A stretch of 64,000 nt of DNA from Pachypanchax playfairii. Lineage: Eukaryota > Chordata > Actinopteri > Cyprinodontiformes > Aplocheilidae. Below the pieces are notes generated by a model, which did no database searches, was not told the origin of the DNA, and worked only from the letters and a program-made list of their open reading frames with translations. Shown in pieces: positions 35,802-46,901 of this stretch. The stretch covers positions 540,893 to 604,892 of the forward strand of contig SSNP01000039.1 of assembly GCA_006937955.1 (NCBI GenBank), in the 5' to 3' direction. A program made the translations under genes and the position numbers. Positions within the stretch are counted from its first letter, which is position 1. Each line of letters begins with the position of its first letter.

Positions 35802-38610
35802 ACTTTTTCCAACATAAGTTTATTCTACTTAACAAGAAAACAGAGATCAAAAATGGAAACGGTTTCAGTCATTAGAAATAAAATGCTGGAAAACTTTAGC
35901 ATTTCTTTCTGGGCATATGTTTTAAGATAAGTGGCAGCTGTTGAAACCAGCCACATATACATGGTGGTAAACAGACGAATCCTGCAACATTACCGCTCCA
36001 CTTTTTTAAGTTGCTTTCATGGTAATCACAAAGTCAGATGCTTTTAACGGGACAAAAAGGTCAAGCTGAACTTTCATACCGTTCACCAACAGGCTTTGCC
36101 CATTGCATGAGCTGAATAAATGATTCAGAGCACAAGACATTTTCTGTTAAAAGGCGAGGTGGAAACGTCAGCTGAACTAGACTGATAATGGTCTACATTT
36201 AAAATAGATTTTGCCAAACAAATTTCCCTCAGCAGATAATAATCCTGGCAAGTTAAAAAAAAAATTCAAATTACAATCTACAAAAAGTCTGAAATCGACC
36301 AGCTCATCATAGACAAGTGGATTTACTTATCTGAGGACCATAAACACAAGTTCTGTACTTTGACCGAGAATTTGCAGGTGGTTCAACAGTTGTAGCATTG
36401 TACAATTTAACTAAATTATACATCAGGTTTTTAGACTGAAGTCAAGTTTTGTTATAAAGGGGAAAGAAATTTAGAAAAAAAGAAAGCTAAATTAAGATAT
36501 CACAGAATTCTGCACTAAAGGGAAACTGTGTCTTTAGGAGTCAAAAAGATCCTTCTTACCAAGTTATGTGGCTTAAGTAGAAGTAATGTCATGAATCTGT
36601 GAAATCTGGGCGACTTTCCCTCTGGATGGCAGCTCTGAACACACAGACCCTGTGCTACCCAGAGGGCCCGCCTTTACTCAGTCCCCAAGATCCTCCAAAC
36701 CAAACAGTTTGGATGACAGCTGGACTTCCACGCCGTATGACGAAGTGAAGCGTACTTTTTGACTGTTTGGAATCTGCAACTGTGGGCCAATATACACAAG
36801 CTTACAGTCCACCATGGGATGGAGAAGTTGTTAAAAAAACAAACAAACAAACAAAAAAACCTTTGTGTGCTCTCATGGGGAGGAATTATAGAGCTGTTTG
36901 CCGAAGCTTTAAAATTGTTATTTTTTTACGTCAATACGTGGGACTGCGGCTGCACATTTTATAAAATTGCTACTATGCAATGTGGGGTAAAAACTAGAGA
37001 TAGTGCTTTTATATAAGGTCATGAAAAAAGGGGGTTTTCTGAGCAAGCAAATGGAGGATAGTGAGGCTGAAATGGCAAGCAGCAGGAAGGGTCTTATACT
37101 AATGCTTTCTCCAGCTGCTCCACCTTGGACTTATTGTTCCACTGTGCCTATTGGAGAAAGATGAGCCTCGGACTGTGTCTGCACTGTGCACCTTGGCCCT
37201 CACATGCTCCATTAAACCAGGAACAGGGGAAAGTTCGAGGTCTTGACAGGTCATGGCTCACGGCCCCGCTACCGACAAAATTACAAGCCCCTCGTTCCTT
37301 CTCCGTGCTCTGCTCAGTGGTTCAAAATGGCTGACTGTAAAAACGGATGAGGATGTAAACAAGAAAACAGCTGCAGAGAAGAGGAACACCGCTTTCTGAC
37401 ACCTCGAAAGGCTTAAAGCCCACCTGAAATCAAACTTTTCATAAAGACAATGGGAAAAAAGTCTTTAAAAAGATGCACGGAAAAGACAATCGGCATTTAA
37501 AACATTGGACAAAAAAAGCAAAAAACAACTGGTCTGTGCTTAATCCCTCAACGTTCGCTGATATACTCCTCTCTCCCCGGGAGACAGACTTCTACAGTGC
37601 CTGCTTTTTTTAACGAGCAGCAGACAGCTTGCCAAGTAAAGCTGGAGGCAAAACTGAAGTTTCAACTTAGACTGTTTTTAGTTATGCAAGCCTGTTTCAT
37701 AGCAGAAGTGACTGAAGCATCAAATGATTTTAGGCAGTACACCATGGTGCGTTGGCAACAATAATTAGGGAGCAGTTAGCTTTCCAGACTTCATTAGGTA
37801 CCTTAATATTAACTAGGATGAGAAGATGCAAAATTGTTAAAATAAATAAATAAAACTAAATGAGTATCTAATAAATGATGCGGCTCGTCCTTATCAAAGC
37901 TCTCGTTCTCCTGGTGCAGTTTAAGAGTGACTGACTTTGATTGAAGTCCGCCTCACGCCTCTTATTGGTGAAAATGTTTCTCGACATTTAGAGCTAATAG
38001 AAGGAAAAAAGGGGGTTGTTGTTTATTTCTCATGCCAACCGTGTTATTATGTCGATTCTTGGCTCGTCCAACTGCCATTTATTGTTATGGTGTCTAAATA
38101 AATGCATAAAAAGTTTCAGAGGCCAGCTTTGAATTCTCAAAAAAAGAAAAAGAACCTAATTGCATCAGTGATAATTATATCATGCCGGGCCCTAGTTTTT
38201 TGATGAAAACTCATAGTGCTATCCAAATCTAATCTAAAGAATTATTCTCCAGGTGTTCGGTGAGATGCAGCGGGTGTATAATTTACATTTTTTAATTTAT
38301 GGAATCGATATTATACCATGCTGCGTTTCCCTTAGCTGCTTTTAGTCTGTTACAAGTTTTCAAAGAAGATTAGAATATGGAAATTATGTACTTTTGTCAA
38401 TTTGTAAAGATTTCCCCTCAAACAGAAATCAGTATAGTGAATAAGGTCAGGTTCAAATGTTTTATTTTGTTGGCATGTTCGAGAAAAGCTTTGGATGTTT
38501 GGAATCCATTTGGATTGATTTCATCATGTTTCAAGGCAGGTTTCTCAGTTCCAGTCCAGTTCCGCTGTTCCACCAGATAAAATCAGGTGTAACGAAGCAG
38601 GGTGGTTATT
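35802..38610. other. No gene recognised
   Basis: Single-copy DNA. A (CAAA)n-like microsatellite lies near 36838-36858. Open frames near 36759-37334 are short and without recognisable domains. Confidence 0.5.
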
Positions 38611-39144
38611 TGTGGTTATTTCTTAAGTATTAACCAGTAATATGAAACATTTTATATCTAAAAAAGAAACACTTATTAACAGGCCTTTCAATCTTTGTGA
38701 ATTAAAATTCAGGTGGTTCCGGCTCCTTCCGTCAGCAGCTCGTTCATATTCATTGTTCGAATTTGCTGGACTCTGATTGGCTAACAAACTAGCCTATCAG
38801 AGCAAGGTATACTGTTTTCTTGCCCCGCTGCGCATGGCAATGTCAGACGTCGTGTCTTCCTGTTTGCTACGTCTTATGCTAACAGCTTTTAGCTAGCTGC
38901 ATGCTAGGCGTGGTTTCAACTGTGGGAGCTGCCGAATACTAACGAACAAAGGAGTTGTGACAAAACAGATACAGGCCGTTCGGACTCGGGAAAACTCGGG
39001 TGTTATCGCCACCTGAGAGATTAAAACTGAAAGAGAAGTTGTTGACCTGTTTTCACACCCACTATGAAGGTAAGAACACCTGTGGAGCTAAAATATTCAA
39101 CAGAAACCTCAGAAAAACCGTTTTTAATGGAAGGGCTTCTTTAA
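38611..39144 (+). mobile_element. TTAA-flanked MITE, family A copy 3 (left end missing)
   Basis: Matches the 4.24-kb element in order and orientation from its GTGGTTATTTCTTAAG motif to the right terminus GGGCTTCT followed by TTAA at 39141-39144. The first roughly 35 bp, including the left terminal repeat and TTAA, are absent. Confidence 0.72.
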
Positions 39145-39358
39145 AAAACCAGCAAAACGTTCTGAAAACATGAAAGTGTCAGTGACGAGAGATCCTACAA
39201 TCAAATATTGTATTGTATGAAATATAAAACCATAATACAATATATAAACCAAAATAAAACTGCTTTTTGTGAAAATGATGTTTTACATAAACCCATATGA
39301 ATTTTACAAGCAGAAAATCCATTTTCACATGTTTAACATGTAAAACACATGTTTTTGC

Positions 39359-39885
39359 ACGGTGTGAAAAACTATTTGCCCCCTTCCTGATTTCTTATTT
39401 CTTTTGCCTGTTTGTCACACAAAATTTTTCTGATCATGGTAAAAAATGGCGTGCACTTGTATAGTGCTTTAATTAGGTCCTGCGACCCCCAAAGCGCTTC
39501 ACACTACAGTTTTTTTGTCATTCACCCATTCACACGGGAGAGGGTAGGGGCTAACACTCACACAACCTGATACGCAGATTGGGTGCAACATGGGGTTCAG
39601 TGTCTTGCCCAAGGACACTTCAACGTGTGGCGGTGGAAGCCGGGATCGATCCACTAACCTTCAACTTGGAGGACAACCGCCCTAACCACTGATCATCAAA
39701 CACATTTAACCATTAGTCAAAGATAACATAAGTAAACACAAAATGCAGTTTTTAAATGATGGCTTTTATTATTTAGGGAGAAAAAAAATCCAACCCTACG
39801 TGGCCCTTTGTGAAAAAGGAAAAGAAAAAAGAATTGCAAAAGAAAAAGAAATCAGGAAGGGGGCAAATCGTTTTTCACACCACTG
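39359..39885. mobile_element. Tc1-type end-pair MITE (CAGTGGTGTGAAAAAC ends), interrupted
   Basis: The left arm includes GGTGTGAAAAACTATTTGCC. The right arm, read in reverse, is CAGTGGTGTGAAAAACGATT and is followed by TA at 39886-39887. The two arms are the long terminal repeats of a widespread fish Tc1 lineage joined after loss of the transposase; 39700-39790 retains the inner terminal-repeat section. A separate repeat is inserted in the left arm at 39438-39688. Confidence 0.75.
39438..39688. mobile_element. 251-bp repeat nested in the Tc1-type MITE, with 8-bp target duplication
   Basis: CTGATCAT occurs on both sides (39430-39437 and 39689-39696). Removing the insert restores the uninterrupted Tc1 arm. 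The insert has the teleost signatures GTATAGTGCTTTAATTAG, CAAAGCGCTTCACACTAC, CTTGCCCAAGGACACTTCAA and GCCGGGATCGATCCACTAAC. This is an abundant short repeat whose class I do not assign. Its order relative to the host element is clear: it inserted later. Confidence 0.75.
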
Positions 39886-41080
39886 TATATATGTGATTTT
39901 GTTTTCATGCACTTACACGTTTTTTTCTTCATCAGATCACATGAACAAAATGTTTATTTGATGCGTGTGTTTTTTTTTTTTATTAAAACAATTGCTTTGT
40001 TTGAATTTTTTCTACTTACAGAAAAACATGGATTTAATTTAGGAAATTGCATTTTCACTAAAGGAAACATGTTCAATGTACATGTGTAATTTGTGAAAAA
40101 CACTGCAAAAAATAGTCAAAGCCTGAAAGAGCACCAGCGTACGTGGAAAAATAAAGGGGTTTTTTTTGTTTTGTTTTTTTACCTGTAGTGTCCTACTTTC
40201 ATGGTCAAAAGAAACACACACACTCAAAAAGTTATAATGAGGAAAATAATTTCTTTGCTGAGGTTAATAAGCTTCTCAGTTACCGAGACGCTTTGTAGCC
40301 TCTAAAAGGCGGTAATAGCAGAAAAATGGCCGACAAAGAAAAAAGCAGAATCTGCATCACCTGAGGGACATATAAAGGTTAATTCTGGTGAGCCTATTTC
40401 CATCCAAGAATAGAGTTGGAAGCGTAAATGATTATCTATTAATCCAAACCAGGGTCATCTCACATTGAGAGACAATGTTTTTTTTCATATACCTACTGCA
40501 TGTTTTAATTCTTGCTAAATGGGGATCGGAAAAAAACGCTGGCAGCAAGAGAGATCATGAAGGAGGGCAGCCTGGAGTCTGCTCCAGCACAGGGGCCCTG
40601 CTGACCTAGATCCAGGCTGAGTGGGGATGATATTAGCAAAGCAATTAAGGAAGATGACAGCCGTCAGGCGGGGTCAGACTGACAGGGATAGCAGTCTTTC
40701 ACCCTCCCTCTTGAACATGTTCCCTTCTTCTCGCTCTCTCCTGTAATGGTTATTGATTTTACACAACTAAACAGAAAGTCCTCTCAGCCCAGAGGTGGCT
40801 GATTTGGTAAAAGGACTAACGTAATAAAGTTTTTCAAAAAAGAACTATGGATAGAGGTGAGAGGAGGTAGAGCGCACGGCACATGTGCTTCAGTAAAGGG
40901 ACGGAGCTGCAGCTCACAGGTTAGTGACCTTGTCAGCTCTTTACCTGGATGAGCAGAAATCACTCCAGGCATGACAAAAAATGATTCCACAGAGGTGATG
41001 GGGAAGTGGATCTTCTAGCTGAAAAAGCTGCTCCATGTTTTGCCAGGGGGATGAAAAAAATCTAAATATTTGAAGTAAAT
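39886..41080. other. No gene recognised
   Basis: AT-rich single-copy DNA up to the TA at 41081-41082, which is the inferred empty target site of a Tc1 insertion (see 43440). Confidence 0.45.
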
Positions 41081-41578
41081 TATATTTTATCTAACATTTT
41101 CGAAATTAGCTTATTTTAAGTTGAAGTTAAAACCACTGAAAACTCATCAAGTACTTTACATAAACAGCATTTTTTTACTTTTACGAGCATATTTCAGCAG
41201 GACTGCCCGCTACATAAAGCTAAAGCTAGCTGTTAAATCAAGCTAACAGGTAGCTAACGTTAACTGAAAGGACCATAAACAGAGACTGCACTCACACAGG
41301 TTTTTAGTCTTAAACACTGTTAGAAAAAATAGAAGACTGTCAACAAGAATGACATTTTCATCCTTTTTAAATCACAAAACAATTTATTTTGTTTCCAAAC
41401 GTGGTGTTTTTCATGCCTTGTGTTGTAACCTCAAGTCCAAATCGCTGATTTCAAGCCACGTGAATATTTTTTTTTTTTTCTTTCAAGAACATAAGCTGAC
41501 ATTTCTTTTGGAAATGGTACTTTGTTTTGCAAAGACTCAGTGTGATTCTTTGGATTATTTGAGAGAAATCCAGCTGTT
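41081..41578 (+). repeat. 498-bp direct repeat, copy 1 (inferred empty-site allele)
   Basis: Identical by eye to 43440-43937 over 498 bp, including a 13-T homopolymer. In this copy it is joined on the left to unique sequence ending AAGTAAAT, with no transposon at the TA of 41081-41082. It is followed by an ambiguous N at 41579. Confidence 0.85.
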
Positions 41579-41579
41579 N

Positions 41580-42505
41580 TACAGTGGGGCAAAAAAGTAT
41601 TTAGTCAGCCACCAATTGTGTAAGTTCTCCCACTTAAAAAGATCAGAGAGGCCTGTAATTTTCATCATAGGTATACCTCAACTATGAGAGACAAAATGAG
41701 GAAAAAAAATCCAGAAAATCACATTGTCTGATTTTTAAAGAATTTATTTGCAAATTATGGTGGAAAATAAGTATTTGGTCAATAACAAAAGTTAATCTCA
41801 ATACTTTGTTATATAGCCTTTGTTGGCAATGACAGAGGTCAAACGTTTTCTGTAAGTCTTCACAAGGTTTTCACACACTGTTGCTGGTATTTTGGCCCAT
41901 TCCTCCATGCAGATCTCCTCTAGAGCAGTGATGTTTTGGGGCTGACGCTGGGCAACACGGACTTTCAACTCCCTCCAGAGATTTTCTATGGGGTTGAGAT
42001 CTGGAGACTGGCTAGGCCACTCCAGGACCTTGAAATGCTTCTTACGAAGCCACGCCTTCGTTGCCCGGGCGGTGTGTTTGGGATCATTGTCATGCTGAAA
42101 GACCCAGCCACGTCTCATTTTCAATGCCCTTGCTGATGGAAGGAGGTTTTCACTCAAAATCTTACGATACATGGCCCCATTCATTCTTTCCTTTACACGG
42201 ATCAGTCGTCCTGGTCCCCTTGCAGAAAAACAGCCCCAAAGCATGATGTTTCCACCCCCATGCTTTACAGTAGGTATGGTGTTCTTTGGATCCAACTCAG
42301 CATTCTTTCCCCTCCAAACACGACAAGTTGAGTTTCTACCAAAAAGTTCTATTTTGGTTTCATCTGACCATATGATGTTCTCCCAATCCTCTTCTGGATC
42401 ATCCAAATGCTCTCTAGCAAACCGCAGACGGGCCTGGACGTGTCCTGGCTTCAGCAGGGGGACACGTCTGGCACTGCAGGATTTGAGTCCCTGGCGGCGT
42501 AGTGT
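41580..42505 (-). mobile_element. Tc1 element 3' half, mirror copy on minus strand
   Basis: Runs from TA/CAGTGGGG (41580 onward) inward to the N gap. It is the exact reverse complement of 42516-43439 (924 bp each) and corresponds to bases 51581-52504 of the complete element. The exact mirror symmetry about a 10-N gap is most simply an assembly or gap-filling artefact and not a real pair of half-elements. Confidence 0.8.
41798..42505 (-). pseudogene. Tc1 transposase residues 106-340, mirror-image fragment
   Basis: Encodes the catalytic part of the 340-residue transposase (all three acidic positions, equivalent to D153, D244 and E279) but lacks the paired-like DNA-binding domain because the sequence stops at the N gap. 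Any longer frame drawn through the gap joins transposase sequence to antisense sequence and is not real. Confidence 0.75.
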
Positions 42506-42515
42506 NNNNNNNNNN
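42506..42515. other. Assembly gap (10 N)
   Basis: Ten N at the exact centre of a 2 x 924-bp palindrome. The gap size is probably nominal. The missing 5' half of the Tc1 element (about 678 bp in the complete copy) presumably belongs in or near here. Confidence 0.95.
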
Positions 42516-43223
42516 ACACTACGCCGCCAGGGACTCAAATCCTGCAGTGCCAGACGTGTCCCCCTGCTGAAGCCAGGACACGTCCAGGCCCGTCTGCGGT
42601 TTGCTAGAGAGCATTTGGATGATCCAGAAGAGGATTGGGAGAACATCATATGGTCAGATGAAACCAAAATAGAACTTTTTGGTAGAAACTCAACTTGTCG
42701 TGTTTGGAGGGGAAAGAATGCTGAGTTGGATCCAAAGAACACCATACCTACTGTAAAGCATGGGGGTGGAAACATCATGCTTTGGGGCTGTTTTTCTGCA
42801 AGGGGACCAGGACGACTGATCCGTGTAAAGGAAAGAATGAATGGGGCCATGTATCGTAAGATTTTGAGTGAAAACCTCCTTCCATCAGCAAGGGCATTGA
42901 AAATGAGACGTGGCTGGGTCTTTCAGCATGACAATGATCCCAAACACACCGCCCGGGCAACGAAGGCGTGGCTTCGTAAGAAGCATTTCAAGGTCCTGGA
43001 GTGGCCTAGCCAGTCTCCAGATCTCAACCCCATAGAAAATCTCTGGAGGGAGTTGAAAGTCCGTGTTGCCCAGCGTCAGCCCCAAAACATCACTGCTCTA
43101 GAGGAGATCTGCATGGAGGAATGGGCCAAAATACCAGCAACAGTGTGTGAAAACCTTGTGAAGACTTACAGAAAACGTTTGACCTCTGTCATTGCCAACA
43201 AAGGCTATATAACAAAGTATTGA
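42516..43223 (+). pseudogene. Tc1 transposase residues 106-340, partial by assembly gap
   Basis: The open frame continues to the normal stop and retains all catalytic residues. Relative to the complete copy it has Leu for Gln206, Arg for Gln252 and Ala for Glu256. All three base differences that I see between the copies change an amino acid. The N-terminal 105 residues lie in the gap, so whether this copy is intact in the genome is unknown. Confidence 0.75.
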
Positions 43224-43439
43224 GATTAACTTTTGTTATTGACCAAATACTTATTTTCCACCATAATTTGCAAATAAATTCTTTAAAAATCAGACAATGT
43301 GATTTTCTGGATTTTTTTTCCTCATTTTGTCTCTCATAGTTGAGGTATACCTATGATGAAAATTACAGGCCTCTCTGATCTTTTTAAGTGGGAGAACTTA
43401 CACAATTGGTGGCTGACTAAATACTTTTTTGCCCCACTG
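42516..43439 (+). mobile_element. Tc1 element 3' half (plus strand), young copy
   Basis: Collinear with 51581-52504 of the complete element. I count about three base differences over 924. Its 3' terminus CCCCACTG is followed by TA (43440-43441) and then by the 498-bp flank that also occurs transposon-free at 41081. This half is probably the genuine 3' part of a filled allele. Confidence 0.82.
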
Positions 43440-43937
43440 TATATTTTATCTAACATTTTCGAAATTAGCTTATTTTAAGTTGAAGTTAAAACCACTGAAA
43501 ACTCATCAAGTACTTTACATAAACAGCATTTTTTTACTTTTACGAGCATATTTCAGCAGGACTGCCCGCTACATAAAGCTAAAGCTAGCTGTTAAATCAA
43601 GCTAACAGGTAGCTAACGTTAACTGAAAGGACCATAAACAGAGACTGCACTCACACAGGTTTTTAGTCTTAAACACTGTTAGAAAAAATAGAAGACTGTC
43701 AACAAGAATGACATTTTCATCCTTTTTAAATCACAAAACAATTTATTTTGTTTCCAAACGTGGTGTTTTTCATGCCTTGTGTTGTAACCTCAAGTCCAAA
43801 TCGCTGATTTCAAGCCACGTGAATATTTTTTTTTTTTTCTTTCAAGAACATAAGCTGACATTTCTTTTGGAAATGGTACTTTGTTTTGCAAAGACTCAGT
43901 GTGATTCTTTGGATTATTTGAGAGAAATCCAGCTGTT
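43440..43937 (+). repeat. 498-bp direct repeat, copy 2 (flank of the filled allele)
   Basis: Begins with the TA immediately after the Tc1 3' terminus and is identical to 41081-41578. It then continues past the point where copy 1 stops into unique sequence (AACCTCCTACC). The left boundary of the repeat coincides exactly with a transposon target dinucleotide. Confidence 0.85.
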
Positions 43938-46300
43938 AACCTCCTACCACTTGTGGCTTGAAAATGTTTTCACACATAAGACATTTTTGCACTTAACTTA
44001 ATAAAAGGCCACAAGTTGAAGGCATTGTCAAGTCACGCCAGAAATAAGTGAGCCAGAGTGCAAAGAGACATAGTGGGGTGGATTAAATGGTCTTTCATAT
44101 GATAATCACATCACTGGACTTAATGCCGCTGCTATTTTCTTTCACTGTGACTTTGAACAAGTTTCTTAAAGAGTTCCACTGCAAACATGACGCAGAGGAG
44201 GTTAGTCTGGTTCTCCAGCAGACCTGAGGAACTTCATCACCAAACAAAAATCCCAACATCCAATACAGAGCGACATGTGTGCTGCAGTGGCTGCAGGGGA
44301 AAACAAGATTACTCAGAATCTCATAAAAACGTATTACAGTGTGGCTACATTAAGCTGTAGCACAAGCTATAACCAAATTCGATTTACAGTAATTACAGAG
44401 GGACAGTGCCACTTGCATCGCTGGCCATTTCCCAGAGTGGCATACTCCAAGCGTCTCCTCAAATCCCACTTTTTTATTCAAAAAATTATTCTTCAAGCGT
44501 ACAGAAGCAGTCCCTTTAATATCTCAGGTGTACAACCTGAAGGTAGAGATAATGAAGATGCGCGAGGCAAAGTTAATCTGTATTTAATGTTGGTAAGTAG
44601 TTGAATTGAGGAAAAAAAGCCAAAAAAAATGTTTTAAATGGAGAATTTAAAGTAAATATAACTTAAAACGACCTGCATGTCTTGCTGATAAAATGACTTT
44701 TGATTTTCAAATCTGTGTTTGCCACCTTATTTCTGCTGAAAGATTTCCCTCAGATAGCATCACCTCCCATCAGCGTCTCAAGCTCCAGTTTTACGTGAAA
44801 TGCAGCAGCAGCCAGTCATTTTTTTCTCCAGCCTCGGCATCATTGTCACGTTAAAAAGGATGTAAAAACAAAGACTTCCTCTGCACACACAGGAGTAAAA
44901 GATATGTACCATAATGAGTTGCACTCCGCTGATGGCCATTACGGCTTATGTCAACATTAGGGAGATATCCAAATAAAAGTTTGGCAGATAATACTCCCAA
45001 TTAATTCCGAGCAAATTTCACGCTGCGCCACTGACCACAGATGATAAGGAGGTACATGTGAATTCTTTGATAAGAATCCCTGTTGGGAAATTAATTTCAG
45101 TGGAACACATTTGGTCCTTGCAGAGCTGCGATGTAATTAAGGTTAAAAAAGAGTTTCCATTGCAGGCATAGAAATGGCTGCCTTTGAAATGCATGGCTGT
45201 AAATCGAAGTGAGAGAGCCTTAGCTTCTCTTTACAATGTTTTATTCTGTTTTTTTTTTTTTAATACACCAAGGTGAGTATTTCCCTCCCTCATCCAACAG
45301 AATCGACTGAAACTTTAAAAAGACCAATTTCACCAAATTAAGTGCCTTTTTTCTTACTCTCACTTTATTTTCACGTGCATCATCTTCACATCTCTGCAGA
45401 AAGTAGAACGAAACAAACCTCTGATCAGATGTTTGTAGAAAGATTGGGTTTTTTTAAAGAACAAAAATGTAAAAATGACTGCCTGGAGTATGAAGAGGAA
45501 AGATCCATGTAATGTAATATAATGCTCCGCAGAGATGAAATTACCTATAACTCTGCTCCTGAAGCGCGCACTGTTTTATATCCGAGCTGCAGCGCTGCTC
45601 GAGACATTAAGTGAAACAATATACTTTATCTGCTGTGATAAGCATCTTACAATAACACAGCAGCTAAAGACACACTAGGCTTTGATTTACAGGGCCGTGA
45701 CATAATTCCAGTGCCGGAGAACAAAAAAAAGCGCGGTATGAAAATCAATTCGGCATCGCTTACATGGAGGCCAAGCACACAGGGATGCTCAGGTGTACGC
45801 ACTCTTAACTAAAACAGCTAACATGACGGGCAAATTCTCAAGCTCCAAAACACCAAATCCTTCCGTCTGATGTTACCAAACTGCAGGGCGAATTCATAGA
45901 AACAGAAAAGATGGGGGGGTCAAAAAGCCGTCGTTAATAAACAACTGGTGACGTTACAACATTGTTCATCTTTTTCATTTTTGTTTAATCCTCCACTGAA
46001 GTGGCAATTTAAAACAGGAGTATAAAGAGTTGTTTTAAAGCAGCCGTGAAATAAATGAATACAACCTGGCGAAGCGTGTTTGGCGATGTCTGACTCTGGA
46101 ATTAAGCTGCTATTTCATATCACAGGTTTGCTTTGATAAAAATCCTCATCTTTCTTCAGCTCATCGTTCCAACTCTGAATAGAAGCTTCCAAGTTAAATT
46201 AAATGATAAATAAAGAGGCTGGAGAGATTTCAGGTGATCTTTATCTTCACCTGGGTGTCATTTACATTTATAATATTGTGTGGAAAGATATATTTTAAAT
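43938..46300. other. Non-coding, with a possible conserved block
   Basis: The interval 44740-45220 has complex, non-repetitive composition with homeodomain-type TAATTA/AATTAAT words and GATAAG motifs. It is a candidate conserved non-coding element. The remainder is AT-rich; no exon recognised. Confidence 0.4.
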
Positions 46301-46901
46301 TTAAAGGTGCCCTGTCACATAAATTTCTTGACTATGTGGTAATTTCTTAAGTAATCTGTCACCTGTAATTTGAAATATTTGATATCTAAAAAATGTTAGC
46401 TAATTTTCAGAATTTCAAGCTCAGAGTAATCTGCTTGAAAACTGACCTTGATCCGGGCCTGTACTCATTAATATCCGTTATGCTTATTTGCTGGACTCAG
46501 ATTGGCTAACAGCTAGCCTATGAGAGCATGGTTTCCTGTATCCTCCCATGATACACACCAGCGCTATGTCTGTCTGAGTAACATACCTAATAACATCCTG
46601 CAAAAATCCAAGTTACAGGAGATTTCCCAACAGGACTAGCAGATATGGAACTTTAATTTCGGGTCTCAACTGCAGGAAGCTGATGAATACTAATGAGTAA
46701 AGTCACTGTGATGTCACAATGATAGAATTCTAAAACTTGCCTGATTTCTGCACCACGTTTAATTGAAAAAAGAAAAAAAAAGGGAGAGTTATTGTGCCAT
46801 TTTCACATCCAGTACAAAACCAAGAACACCTGTGGACCTAAAATATTCAACATAAAACTCAGAAAAAAAAAATGTGTTTTTTTATGGCAGGGTACCTTTA
46901 A
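46301..46901 (+). mobile_element. TTAA-flanked MITE, family A relative (copy 4, diverged)
   Basis: TTAA lies at 46301-46304 and 46898-46901. The termini are AGGTGCCCTGTCACATAAA and, in reverse, AGGTACCCTGCCATAAA. The interior shares the order of family A (TTGCTGGACTCAGATTGGCT, AGCCTATGAGAGCA, AACACCTGTGG, AAAATATTCAACA) with substantial divergence, so it is an older or sister subfamily. The body is 593 bp and non-coding. Confidence 0.75.

Noticed and set aside
41798..42850. 350-codon minus-strand frame through the N gap
   Set aside because: It joins transposase residues 106-340 to antisense transposase sequence across the 10-N gap. The upstream part is a shadow frame created by the mirror artefact. 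The same applies to 42171-43223.
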